This document shows, one piece after another, positions 35,601 to 42,332 of a stretch of 64,000 nucleotides of DNA. The stretch comes from Comamonadaceae bacterium PBBC1. Its GTDB lineage: Bacteria; Pseudomonadota; Gammaproteobacteria; Burkholderiales; Burkholderiaceae_C. The notes beneath the pieces were generated by a model. The model worked only from the letters and a program-made list of their open reading frames with translations, had not been told where the DNA came from and searched no databases. Every line of letters starts with the position of its first letter. Position 1 is the first letter of the stretch. The stretch spans positions 269,071 to 333,070 of the forward strand of contig NKIP01000003.1 in the NCBI GenBank assembly GCA_002256145.1, written 5' to 3'. The position numbers and the translations under genes were made by a program.

Positions 35601-36631
35601 GGGGTGCGTTCCAAGCGCTGGCGCAGCTGAAAGTGGCGGCAGCGCCTGCTTTTGCGTCTGAACCCTCAAAAAACGGGGACACCAAAAAATCGGGGTCAGA
35701 CCCCCATTTGCCTCAGCGCGAAGCGGGTGGGCGCAACACCTCAGCGCGAGGGGATAAGCCAGCCGCGCCAAAGCCCCTGGCCCCCCAGCGCTACACCGCC
35801 TGGACCTTTGGCGAACTGCCCGAGCTGATGGAAATCAGCAAAGGCGGCCAGACCCTGATCGGTTTTCCGGCGCTGGTGGACATGCAAGACGCCGTGACCA
35901 TCGAAGTGTTTGACGAGCCCGACGTGGCCGCCAGCAAAAACCGCGCGGGCCTGCGCCGCCTGTTTGCGCTGCAGATCAAGGATGCGCTCAAGTACCTTGA
36001 GAAAAACATTCCCGACCTGCAAAAAATGGCCGTGGCCTACATGCCGCTCGGCACAGCCGACGAGCTGAAAACCCAGATCATCGACGTGGCGCTGGACCGC
36101 GCCTTTTTGCTCGACCCGCTGCCCAATGACGAAATCACCTTCAAGCGCCGCATCGAAGAAGGCCGCGGGCGATTGACCTTGATTGCCAACGAAGTGGCCC
36201 GGTTGGCGGGCACCATCTTGCTGGAGTTTGGCGCGGCCACCCGCAAGATCAAGGACACCAAAAACGCCCCCGATGCGACGGCAGACTGCACCCAGCAACT
36301 GCAACGCCTGATGCCCAAAAACTTCATGGCCGCCACCCCGTGGCCGCAGTTGCAGCATTACGCCCGCTACCTCAAGGCCATCACCCTGCGCCTCGATAAA
36401 TACCGCGCCGACCCCGCCCGCGACGCCCAGCGCCTGACCGAGCTGAAACCGCAAGAGCAACGCTATTGGCGCCTGGTGGCCGAACGCAAAGGCGCGCAAG
36501 ACGCCCGCATGCTGGAGTTCCGATGGCTACTGGAAGAGCTGCGCGTGAGCTTCTTCGCGCAAGAACTGCGCACCCCGCAGCCTGTGAGCATCAAGCGGCT
36601 GGAGAAGGCTTGGGGGCAATTGAATCATTGA
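32636..36631 (+). CDS. hrpA: ATP-dependent RNA helicase HrpA
   Basis: A 1331-residue DEAH-box helicase. Motif I is GETGSGKTTQLPK (~36-48), motif II DEAHERS (~139-145), SATIAADRFA motif III, then HA2, OB-fold and a long C-terminal DUF3418 region (RYTAWTFGELPELMEISKGG onward, in parts). Two segments look foreign to the family: ~30 residues around codon 520-552, encoded by the palindromic repeat at 34195-34264, and a linker around codon 1015-1035, encoded by the GGGGTCAGACCCC repeat at 35692-35704; both keep the frame. The last ~62 codons (from 36446) are repeated downstream at 40570-40756, and a 34-bp piece at 42292-42325. The gene seems intact. Role: RNA processing and rescue of stalled ribosomes. 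Confidence 0.95.
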   Translation: MSELQIDFPEGLPVSARRDEIMAAMDQHQVIIVCGETGSGKTTQLPKIALMLGRGKLNAKPGERARMIGHTQPRRIAASSVARRIAEELKTPLGEVVGFKVRFQDRLSKNASVKLMTDGILLAETQTDPLLQAYDTIIIDEAHERSLNIDFLLGYLRQILPRRPDLKIVVTSATIAADRFAKHFASRNGPAPVIMVSGRTFPVEQRYRPFEESRDYGLNEAMADAVDELWQGGAGGDILIFLPGEREIREAADHLRKHLAHQPLTRGAEVLPLFARLSQAEQDQIFEASNGRRIVLATNVAETSLTVPGIRYVIDAGTARVKRYSLRSKVEQLLVEPISQAAANQRAGRCGRVANGICIRLYDDKDFAGRPRFTDPEILRSSLAGVILRMESLHLGVVEDFPFIEAPSKRAITDGYQLLAELGAVQEDNELTHIGQELARLPLDPRVGRMILEARGRNALVEVLVIASAMSVQDVRDRPMDLQAQADQQHAKFDDDKSEFTGYLKLWKWIHDARGGPSKSIGVRSQLNPAGQPGQNNRDLTPIKGRPAQEAPQHKLSNRQYEQLLRQNFINIRRVREWRDTHTQLLTVVAEHKWRINTQPATYEQLHLSMLAGLLGNVGYKLEDEEAYLGARGIKFHKHPGAHLSKKPGRWIVVAELVETTRLFGRGIAAIEPQWLEQVGAHLLRKQVLDPHWEKKSAEVVALERATLYGLVVYSGRRTAYSRVDLHGAREIFIREALVGDQWETKLPFLGANHKMIAKVEELEHKSRRQDVLVDDELIYAFYDQQIPPEVCSGRLLEDWYRHESAKQPRLLLLSREELMRHEAAGITTQAFPKQIRLGGTDCTAVYLHQPGDARDGVTVTVPLFVLNQVSEDRCEWLVPGLLKDKIQALLKSLPQRPRSRFVPLPESATRMAAELSVPELFGSGSLTDVLLKKTRDETSLDIKRTDFKHEMLSPHLFMNLLVVDEHGRQLGMGRNLGALKGELGAKARGAFQALAQLKVAAAPAFASEPSKNGDTKKSGSDPHLPQREAGGRNTSARGDKPAAPKPLAPQRYTAWTFGELPELMEISKGGQTLIGFPALVDMQDAVTIEVFDEPDVAASKNRAGLRRLFALQIKDALKYLEKNIPDLQKMAVAYMPLGTADELKTQIIDVALDRAFLLDPLPNDEITFKRRIEEGRGRLTLIANEVARLAGTILLEFGAATRKIKDTKNAPDATADCTQQLQRLMPKNFMAATPWPQLQHYARYLKAITLRLDKYRADPARDAQRLTELKPQEQRYWRLVAERKGAQDARMLEFRWLLEELRVSFFAQELRTPQPVSIKRLEKAWGQLNH
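34195..34264. repeat. Palindromic repeat (GGGGTCAGAYCCC family) inside hrpA
   Basis: Perfect 17-bp inverted repeat: arms AATTGGGGTCAGATCCC (34195-34211) and its complement (34248-34264), each followed by AATTAAA-type sequence in the same orientation, with a 36-bp spacer. It is inserted in frame in hrpA between two conserved blocks (KWIHDARGG and HKLSNRQYEQLL). Confidence 0.9.
35692..35704. repeat. GGGGTCAGACCCC palindrome inside hrpA
   Basis: GGGGTCAGACCCC with flanking AAAAAATC and CATTTG resembles the second member of the same repeat family. It lies in a low-complexity linker of HrpA (KKSGSDPHLPQREAGG), upstream of the DUF3418 region. Confidence 0.65.
36446..36631 (+). repeat. hrpA 3' end, copy 1 (native)
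   Basis: The last 186 bp of hrpA, from codons KPQEQRYWRLVAE to the stop. It corresponds to 40570-40756, with which it shares almost every amino acid but differs by several synonymous changes. The core AGACGCCCGCATGCTGGAG (36499 on) is present in three places in the window. Confidence 0.9.
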
Positions 36632-36653
36632 TGCTGCACTTTGATGAATTGAT

Positions 36654-37544
36654 TTATTTGCTTGTTTTTAGGCTGGATAAGCTTTTTAAGTTGAGAATTT
36701 CCAATTCTGTAAAATTATTTTTTATGATTTCTTCTAGGTTGGATTTATATATTCTTTCATCTAAATATTTTGCTATTTTTTCATCTGTTAAAGGTAAAGC
36801 AATTAATATACGTGCACCATTTGAGTTAATGATTGCATAGAATGCCCACTCTATGAATGTTTGCGAGATAAAACCTCTAGCATGATCCACTACATAAAAT
36901 GGCACTGAGAAAATGTTGAGATAGTCTGCATTTTTGAGGATGCGAATTTTTGCAGTGCCAGATTCATCCGATTTCGTTGCAAATCCTCGATCGCCCGAGT
37001 GAAAGCCATTTGTTGATATGTATATGTTGACATCTTCTATTGGATTGCCATTTTCATCAACGGATTTTATTGACGACTGGAAAATTCCTTGGTTATATGT
37101 TGGCTCTACTTTTGCGCCTAAATAATAATCAAAAACAAACGTGCTATTTTCAAAAACCCCATTTTCCTTTATGCATTTTTGGAGTATTGTCATGAATTTA
37201 AAAATAGTCAATAAAGAGGTATTTTTAAATTTCAAGTAATTAATTTTTATTTCTTGTTTCGAGTAGTTTATCGCTAAAAGCTTCCATATTGTGGCATACC
37301 CTAGATTAATTTCAGATTTGGATTCATATATGCCAAGTTCATTATTGCAGGATTCGCATGTGATATGTTTGTATGTTTTTTTAATATTATCATTGGCATT
37401 GGTTAAAATTTTATTTGTTAGCTTTATCTGATTTAATCTTTTGGATGATATTAAGTGCTCTTTGCTAGATGCTATTTTTGTACAGTTTTTGCCGTTAAAA
37501 AGACACTCAAAAATTTTATTTATATTTTTTGTTTTTTTATTCAT
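36654..37544 (-). CDS. AT-rich unknown protein with HNH-like N-terminus
   Basis: A 296-residue protein encoded by DNA far more AT-rich than anything else here, a clear sign of transfer. The N-terminal ~75 residues show the spacing of an HNH-type nuclease: FECLFNGKNC, ASSKEHLISSKRL and HITCESCNNELGIYES, comparable to the C..C, EHxxP, C-x-x-C-N pattern of HNH_5-like domains. The middle and C-terminal parts match nothing I know; SVDENGNPIEDVNIYI resembles a carboxypeptidase-regulatory-like beta-sandwich repeat. It ends 22 bp after the convergent hrpA stop and sits next to restriction genes, so a defence nuclease is a reasonable guess, not a firm call. Confidence 0.6.
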   Translation of the reverse strand: MNKKTKNINKIFECLFNGKNCTKIASSKEHLISSKRLNQIKLTNKILTNANDNIKKTYKHITCESCNNELGIYESKSEINLGYATIWKLLAINYSKQEIKINYLKFKNTSLLTIFKFMTILQKCIKENGVFENSTFVFDYYLGAKVEPTYNQGIFQSSIKSVDENGNPIEDVNIYISTNGFHSGDRGFATKSDESGTAKIRILKNADYLNIFSVPFYVVDHARGFISQTFIEWAFYAIINSNGARILIALPLTDEKIAKYLDERIYKSNLEEIIKNNFTELEILNLKSLSSLKTSK

Positions 37545-37548
37545 TTAA

Positions 37549-37794
37549 TTAATTTTGATTTATTTGGGATCTATACAAATACCTCTGCATCCCCACAAAC
37601 GCCTGCCGCACCTGCACCGCATCCCCCAATTCCGCCATCGCATTATTCAGCGGGTTGTAGCGCAGCTTGAGCAGCGGGGTCAGTTTGTCGGCGTCGAGTT
37701 GGTCCACGCCTTGGGTCACGTATTGGCCCAGCACAAAGGCCAAGAAGGCTTGTTGCTTTTGTAAAAAGGAACTCACAGTGCATTCATTTTGCAT
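37549..37794 (-). pseudogene. Remnant of type I restriction enzyme HsdR, C-terminal end
   Basis: About 81 residues. FLAFVLGQYVTQGVDQLDADKLTPLLKLRYN, in parts, followed by NAMAELGDAVQVRQAFVGMQRYLY, matches the extreme C-terminus of HsdR (EcoEI-type) subunits, which are normally ~800 residues or more. The rest of hsdR and the hsdM/hsdS partners are absent. The ATG at 37794 overlaps the end of the Mrr-like gene, apparently joined to it by deletion. Confidence 0.75.
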
Positions 37795-38671
37795 TGGAGA
37801 GTCCCACAAACCATTCCGGATTCACCACCACACGCGGCACCAGTTCCGTGGTCACACCCAGAGACAGTTCTTTCAGCTTTTCAGCCAGCTCATCCCCATC
37901 CACCAAGTCAATCGGCGGAGCACCGTCGCGTGTAGCTTCTTTGATAGCGCCTGTCGTGAAGGTGCCCGTGGTGATGAACAGACCTTTGTCAGCGCGCCCG
38001 ACCATGGCACCCCGAAAGTCTCGGATTTCGCTGGAGCCGACCGAGCCTTTGTAGCGCTTGCACTGGAAGAGCACGTGAAAGCTCATGAAGCCGTTGATAC
38101 GAGCGATGCCTTTGCCGTCAATGCCGCCGTCGCCCGTGCGGCCCGTGACTTCCACCGCCACAAAGCCCGATTCGCGCAGTATGCGTTGCACCAGTCGCTC
38201 AAAACCTTGCGGACTGAGTTGCTGGGTGAGCACTGCATTGAGCTTGTCTTTCCAGCGGTCTTCTTCAGGCAGGTCTTTTCCAAAATCCAATTCAATGGAT
38301 TCGGCTTTCTTGCTTTGCTTGGTTGGCTCTGGCCGATCCATGTTGCGAACGGTTTTGACAATCTCTGCGGCATTGATCTTGTCAGCACTGTTGCCTTTGG
38401 CCGTCAGTGACCAGACGCCTCGGCTGGAGTTTTCCAGCATCCCATATTTGCGTAGATAGGTCCGTGCCCAGGCGAGCCGGTAGCCCACTTCGGTCATGTT
38501 GCTTTTTTCAGGGTCGTGCATCTGTGATGCGACGTCTTCAGAGATGCCTGCGACCTCGACGGTCTTGGCATAAATTTCCTCAATGCTGCCTGAGCCACCC
38601 AATGCACGAAGCGCCGCGAGCAGGGGCTCGAACAGGGCGTCGAAGGTGGGCATTTCGTTGGGTGCGCGCAT
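37784..38671 (-). CDS. mrr: Mrr-type restriction endonuclease
   Basis: A 295-residue Mrr homologue. Residues ~1-95 form the N-terminal winged-helix Mrr_N domain (MPTFDALFEPLLAALRALGG, YAKTVEV, RTYLRKYGMLENSSRGVWSLT, in parts). Residues ~140-270 form the PD-(D/E)XK nuclease: FERLVQRILRESGF, catalytic Asp in RTGDGGIDGKG and Gln-x-Lys in LFQCKRYKGSV. Mrr enzymes cut methylated foreign DNA. Flanked by the HsdR remnant and the Fic gene within the hrpA 3'-end hotspot. Confidence 0.92.
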   Translation of the reverse strand: MRAPNEMPTFDALFEPLLAALRALGGSGSIEEIYAKTVEVAGISEDVASQMHDPEKSNMTEVGYRLAWARTYLRKYGMLENSSRGVWSLTAKGNSADKINAAEIVKTVRNMDRPEPTKQSKKAESIELDFGKDLPEEDRWKDKLNAVLTQQLSPQGFERLVQRILRESGFVAVEVTGRTGDGGIDGKGIARINGFMSFHVLFQCKRYKGSVGSSEIRDFRGAMVGRADKGLFITTGTFTTGAIKEATRDGAPPIDLVDGDELAEKLKELSLGVTTELVPRVVVNPEWFVGLSNAK

Positions 38672-38816
38672 GCTGTGCTTGTCTCTTTTTGAACGCGAAA
38701 AGTCTTCGCTGCACAGTCTACTTAAACTAGGGTATTAATTTTTTCAGATGATGCGGATGCTATGGCGTTGTTGATGGTGTTGGTGGTTTGAGTGCAATAT
38801 TTTTTGAGGCCGCATC

Positions 38817-38838
38817 AAAAAAGCACCCGAAGGTGCCT
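38817..38838 (-). terminator. Terminator downstream of the Fic gene
   Basis: On the minus strand the sequence reads GGCACC-TTCG-GGTGC followed by TTTTTT, a stable tetraloop hairpin with a T run, about 56 bp past the fic stop codon. Confidence 0.75.
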
Positions 38839-38893
38839 TGTCGTGCGAATAGCGATGCGGTTTGGATCGAATAAAAGGGCTGCCGCGCTTGAT

Positions 38894-40459
38894 TCACTGA
38901 CCACCGCCCCGCCCACCTTCCAGCGCCTCACGCACCCCCGCCACGATTCGCGCATGCAATGCGTGATGCTGGCCTGCTTCGTCAAAAATTTCGGGCAGTG
39001 CTTTGCGCAGTTTGTTGCTCACGGTCCAATCGCTTTGACTGAGCGATCGGATGATCAAGTCGGCTTCGTCGTTGGGCAGTTCCAGCACTTGCTTGATGGC
39101 GGCGCGTGCGGCGTCGTTGCGACCCAAGGCTTGGGCTTCTTGGGCCATTTCGTTTTCGACTGTTTGGCGCAACACGCCGCTCAGGTAAAAGGCATGTGCG
39201 GTCAAGTCGATGAAGCGCCAAGCGTGCTGGGCTTCGTCGGTCGCCGAAAATTCAAAATTCGTCACCACGCCATCGGGGCATGTGCGCTGCGTGCCAAAGC
39301 GGTAGTCGCCCGCATGCGACTGCATGAACGGCCTTGAAAACACCTCCAGCACCTGGTCGTAGTTGGCTCGCCCTCTGGCGGTGCCTGCAATGGTGGCCGA
39401 TACCGGCACCACGATGTTGGCGGGCACGGCCTGGTCTGCGGCCAGCAAATGGTTGATCAAAAAGCGGTGGATGCGGCCATTGCCGTCCACCAGAGGGTGC
39501 AGGTAAACAAAGGCAAACGCCACAGCCGCCGCACGCACCACCGGATCGGCACCGCGTGTGCGCTCTTCCAGCTGCGCCAGGGCGCTGAGCATCGGGCTCA
39601 CCAGCGCCTCGGACGGGGCGATGTAATGCACCACCTGCGCCAAAAACGTGCTTTGCCCCACAAACACAGGCGAGCGCCTGATGCCCAGCCGCAAAGCGCG
39701 TTCGCCTAGCACCGCTTTTTGCAAAGTGTGCAGCCCATCGGGCAACAAAGGTTGTTCCATGCGCCCGCTGAACTCGCCTATGGCAGCGGCAAAGCGGCGC
39801 ACGCGGTCTTGCTGGTCGCCTTCGTGCTCAATGGCAAAGCTGGCGCGAGACTCCTTGAAGGTCAGCCACGCGGCGCTGCGCAAGAGCAGCTCGGGGCCAT
39901 AGGCGTCGTCGAGTTGCCGCACGCCCTCGGCCACGTTGTAAAGCCAGTCACGCGCATCCTCGCGCCCCAAGTACACCATGGGGCAGAAGTCGCGCATCCC
40001 TGGCAAATTGTTGTTGACCCGCCAGCGCCGCACCCGGTCGGGGCGTTGGGCGGCCAGGTATTGGGTGCTGTCGATGGCATCCACATAACCCACATTGGCG
40101 GCGGTGTCGGGGGCATCCAGCGGCTGGCCGGTCAACCATTCATAGAAAAAAGCAGCGCGCCGTGCATAGCCGCCCGTGGGCTCTTCGGCGATCCACGCGG
40201 CCACTTCGGTTGCAGGCAGGCGGGCAAAGAGGCGCGATAAAAACTCCAGGTTCAGGCGCTCATGTTTGAGCCCAAACTCAAAATGCCCCCGAAAACTGTC
40301 GGCCGGTTGGTAGCGTGCAGGCCAGGTCTGCAGCTCGTGCCCGTCCACCACGGTGCGCTGGCGCGATGACCCCACTTGGCTGCGTGTGCGCAGCGGCTGC
40401 ACCAGCGAGATGCCGTGCATTTGCGCCAGACGCTGAAAGCCTAAAAGAGTGGGGGACAT
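38894..40459 (-). CDS. Fic-family protein (AMP transferase or related)
   Basis: A 521-residue protein. The Fic active-site motif is HPLVDGNGRIHRF at 321-333, with the catalytic His, the anion-binding Gly-Asn-Gly and Arg. A preceding helix contains SFAIEHEG (207-214), resembling but not exactly matching the [S/T]xxxE[G/N] inhibitory motif, so it may be self-inhibited. The N-terminal ~190 residues and C-terminal winged-helix-like region are as in large chromosomal Fic proteins. Such enzymes modify target proteins with AMP and often act as toxins. It lies inside the hotspot; an AT-rich promoter region (40460-40550) precedes it. Confidence 0.9.
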   Translation of the reverse strand: MSPTLLGFQRLAQMHGISLVQPLRTRSQVGSSRQRTVVDGHELQTWPARYQPADSFRGHFEFGLKHERLNLEFLSRLFARLPATEVAAWIAEEPTGGYARRAAFFYEWLTGQPLDAPDTAANVGYVDAIDSTQYLAAQRPDRVRRWRVNNNLPGMRDFCPMVYLGREDARDWLYNVAEGVRQLDDAYGPELLLRSAAWLTFKESRASFAIEHEGDQQDRVRRFAAAIGEFSGRMEQPLLPDGLHTLQKAVLGERALRLGIRRSPVFVGQSTFLAQVVHYIAPSEALVSPMLSALAQLEERTRGADPVVRAAAVAFAFVYLHPLVDGNGRIHRFLINHLLAADQAVPANIVVPVSATIAGTARGRANYDQVLEVFSRPFMQSHAGDYRFGTQRTCPDGVVTNFEFSATDEAQHAWRFIDLTAHAFYLSGVLRQTVENEMAQEAQALGRNDAARAAIKQVLELPNDEADLIIRSLSQSDWTVSNKLRKALPEIFDEAGQHHALHARIVAGVREALEGGRGGGQ

Positions 40460-40554
40460 GGTGTGGTTTTGTTAGTGGGTCTTGTATTTTGATATATAAA
40501 ACAAAAATTCGTGTGAAAACACTATTTTTTAGTCTGGGCTTCAGGTTCTTGGCC

Positions 40555-40890
40555 ATGGGCACCAAACCCAAACCCCAAGAACAACGCTACTGGCGTCTGG
40601 TGGCCGAACGCAAAGGCGCCCAAGACGCCCGCATGCTGGAGTTCCGCTGGCTACTGGAAGAGTTGCGCGTGAGTTTCTTTGCGCAAGAACTGCGCACCCC
40701 GCAGCCGGTCAGCATCAAGCGGCTGGAGAAGGCTTGGGGGGCAGTTGAATCATTGAGCGGGGTTGTCGGACAGCAACTTTTCACACAACAACGCGACGAC
40801 CGCATTCAGCGGAGGTGCCTGAAGTTGGTTCTTCTGAAGGAACGCATTCCACTGCTTGATTTTCAGCGGGTCGTTGCCAAAGACGGGTGA
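40555..40890 (+). pseudogene. Second copy of the hrpA 3' end (fragment)
   Basis: From 40570 to 40756 this repeats the last 62 codons of hrpA (PQEQRYWRLVAERKGAQDA and on to RLEKAW), with mainly silent differences. A one-base insertion in the G run near 40740 shifts the frame at the very end, so it reads on past the hrpA stop to 40890. An ATG at 40555 could start a ~111-residue peptide, but it has no obvious ribosome-binding site. The stop codon of the neighbouring AbiEii gene lies inside it. Confidence 0.85.
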
Positions 40891-41595
40891 TAACCCAATG
40901 GGGATCGATTCAGGCATCTTGGTTTGCCGCCGGGCGAGTGTGGCAGTGATGGCCGATTGCAGCATGTCGGGGGCCAGCGCCTGGGTGGTGAGCAAGACCC
41001 ACAGGTCAAAATAATCTTTGAGTCGGCTGTTGGCCATGCCCAATGAAACAATGCCTTCGAACTTCTCTGCCACCACGGTGAAGCGGGGATAGACCCGAAT
41101 TTTTGGGGTAGGCTGGCCTTCTAGCATCACCGGATAGTTGGCCAATTCCGGTGCAGGTGTGACTGCATCACCGTAGCCAATATCGATCTGTACCGGGCAA
41201 CGTGCCCCATCGAGCAGCCCGAGCAAGGTCACGCGCAGGCCCGAATAATTCGCTTCCTTGCGAATCTCGGCAACACGGATGCTGTCCGCGTCGAACACGA
41301 TGGCGTCATCGCATGCAATGCCGCAAATTTCGCGAAACGTCGCATGCACAAGGGGTTCTTCTGCAAGGCCAAAGCCCAGCAAGTCAATGTCTCGGGTGGG
41401 GCGATGCGGCACATCAAACCACATGTCAAACAGCAAGGCACCTTTGAGCAGAAAATTGTCTTTGCTGGATGAAATGCTCAACCGGTAGAGCAGACGCTCC
41501 AGACCATATCGGGTCAGCACCAGAGAGAAGTCCAGTTTTTCAGCCCGGGCTTTGTTGAGCAGCCGTGCCCTGACCGATGCAGGCGTGTTGTTCAT
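40750..41595 (-). CDS. abiEii: AbiEii-like nucleotidyltransferase toxin
   Basis: A 281-residue DUF1814/AbiEii protein. NNFLLKGALLFDMWF and RPTRDIDLLGFG form the nucleotidyltransferase GG/DxD site, VQIDIGYGDAV the next acidic strand, and VVAEKFEGIVSLGMANSRLKDYFDLW (in parts) the Lys/Asp motif typical of the family. It is the toxin of a type IV toxin-antitoxin pair that also gives abortive infection against phages. ATG 41595 overlaps the antitoxin stop by 4 bp. Confidence 0.92.
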   Translation of the reverse strand: MNNTPASVRARLLNKARAEKLDFSLVLTRYGLERLLYRLSISSSKDNFLLKGALLFDMWFDVPHRPTRDIDLLGFGLAEEPLVHATFREICGIACDDAIVFDADSIRVAEIRKEANYSGLRVTLLGLLDGARCPVQIDIGYGDAVTPAPELANYPVMLEGQPTPKIRVYPRFTVVAEKFEGIVSLGMANSRLKDYFDLWVLLTTQALAPDMLQSAITATLARRQTKMPESIPIGLSPVFGNDPLKIKQWNAFLQKNQLQAPPLNAVVALLCEKLLSDNPAQ

Positions 41596-42194
41596 GCGGT
41601 CAGTCCTTCCAGATAGGGACGCATCACGTTTTGCACCCGGCAAATCTGCCCGTAATGCCAAAGCTCATCCATCGTGACCCGCTTGGCACGCCATGCTTCT
41701 TTCAGTGCCTCCAGTGCCACGTCCAGACCTGTCTTGTTTCGGAACTTGAAGCAGTCAACGATGGTTTTTGCCACGTTGGTGACGTGGACTGATACGCCTT
41801 CCAGCATGTGCGTTTCAATGCCCTCGGTCAACGCAGTCCCACTGAACCTTACGACGCGCAACGGCGGGTAGGTCAGCTGCGGTGCCCGGGCTTTGTTGTC
41901 CATGGCCACCCAAACTTCAAACGGCGCTTGCGTGGTGAGGCCGTGAAAGGCCAACGCAGAAAGCAGGCACACCAGCACTTGAGGGTGCCTGCTCGCCACT
42001 TCGGCCAGGCTGGCGAACTCGGATGCTGGGCGTTGCGGCAGCGCATAAAGCCCCCGACTGACCTTGTGAAGCAGGCCCCGGCGGGCCAGTTGCGCCAGAT
42101 ACAGACGAGAACGCCCCATGGCCATCGCATCGCTGGGGCGCAGCAGCTTCTTGCCTTGGGCGAGTTCTGCGAGAGAAACGGGGAGTGGTGGCAT
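41592..42194 (-). CDS. abiEi: AbiEi-like antitoxin/transcriptional repressor
   Basis: A 200-residue AbiEi-type protein. The N-terminal winged helix (RPSDAMAMGRSRLYLAQLARRGLLHKVSRGLYALP, in parts) binds DNA; the C-terminal region with VHVTNVAKTIVDCFKFRNKTGLDVALEALKE (in parts) is the antitoxin domain. It lies directly upstream of abiEii and has a perfect 9-bp inverted repeat at 42211-42242 in front of it, matching the autoregulatory layout known for AbiE. Confidence 0.92.
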   Translation of the reverse strand: MPPLPVSLAELAQGKKLLRPSDAMAMGRSRLYLAQLARRGLLHKVSRGLYALPQRPASEFASLAEVASRHPQVLVCLLSALAFHGLTTQAPFEVWVAMDNKARAPQLTYPPLRVVRFSGTALTEGIETHMLEGVSVHVTNVAKTIVDCFKFRNKTGLDVALEALKEAWRAKRVTMDELWHYGQICRVQNVMRPYLEGLTA

Positions 42195-42210
42195 GGCTTG
42201 ATTATTTCAT

Positions 42211-42242
42211 AATGTCGGTGTTTATTGATAAGTACCGACATT
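42211..42242 (-). promoter_or_regulatory. AbiEi operator inverted repeat
   Basis: AATGTCGGT (42211-42219) and ACCGACATT (42234-42242) are perfect inverted repeats with a 14-bp spacer, 17 bp upstream of the abiEi start codon. AbiEi proteins are known to repress their own promoters through such repeats. Confidence 0.75.
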
Positions 42243-42290
42243 TTGATGTTTTTGGGAATTGCCGCCCACTGTTGGAACGGCATGACCACC

Positions 42291-42325
42291 CAGACGCCCG
42301 CATGCTGGAGTTCCGCTGGCTACTG
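42291..42325 (+). repeat. hrpA 3' fragment, copy 3 (putative attachment core)
   Basis: A 34-bp piece (42292-42325) beginning AGACGCCCGCATGCTGGAG is identical to part of copy 2 (40623-40656) and has one mismatch to native hrpA (36499-36532). It sits immediately after the AbiE module and just before the LysR gene. This is the region shared by all three copies and is the best candidate for a recombination or attachment site. Confidence 0.8.
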
Positions 42326-42332
42326 ATGCGTG

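Noticed and set aside
36632..42332. A tyrosine recombinase or transposase gene for the hrpA hotspot
   Set aside because: None was seen on either strand; all sizeable frames here are accounted for by cargo genes or their shadows.
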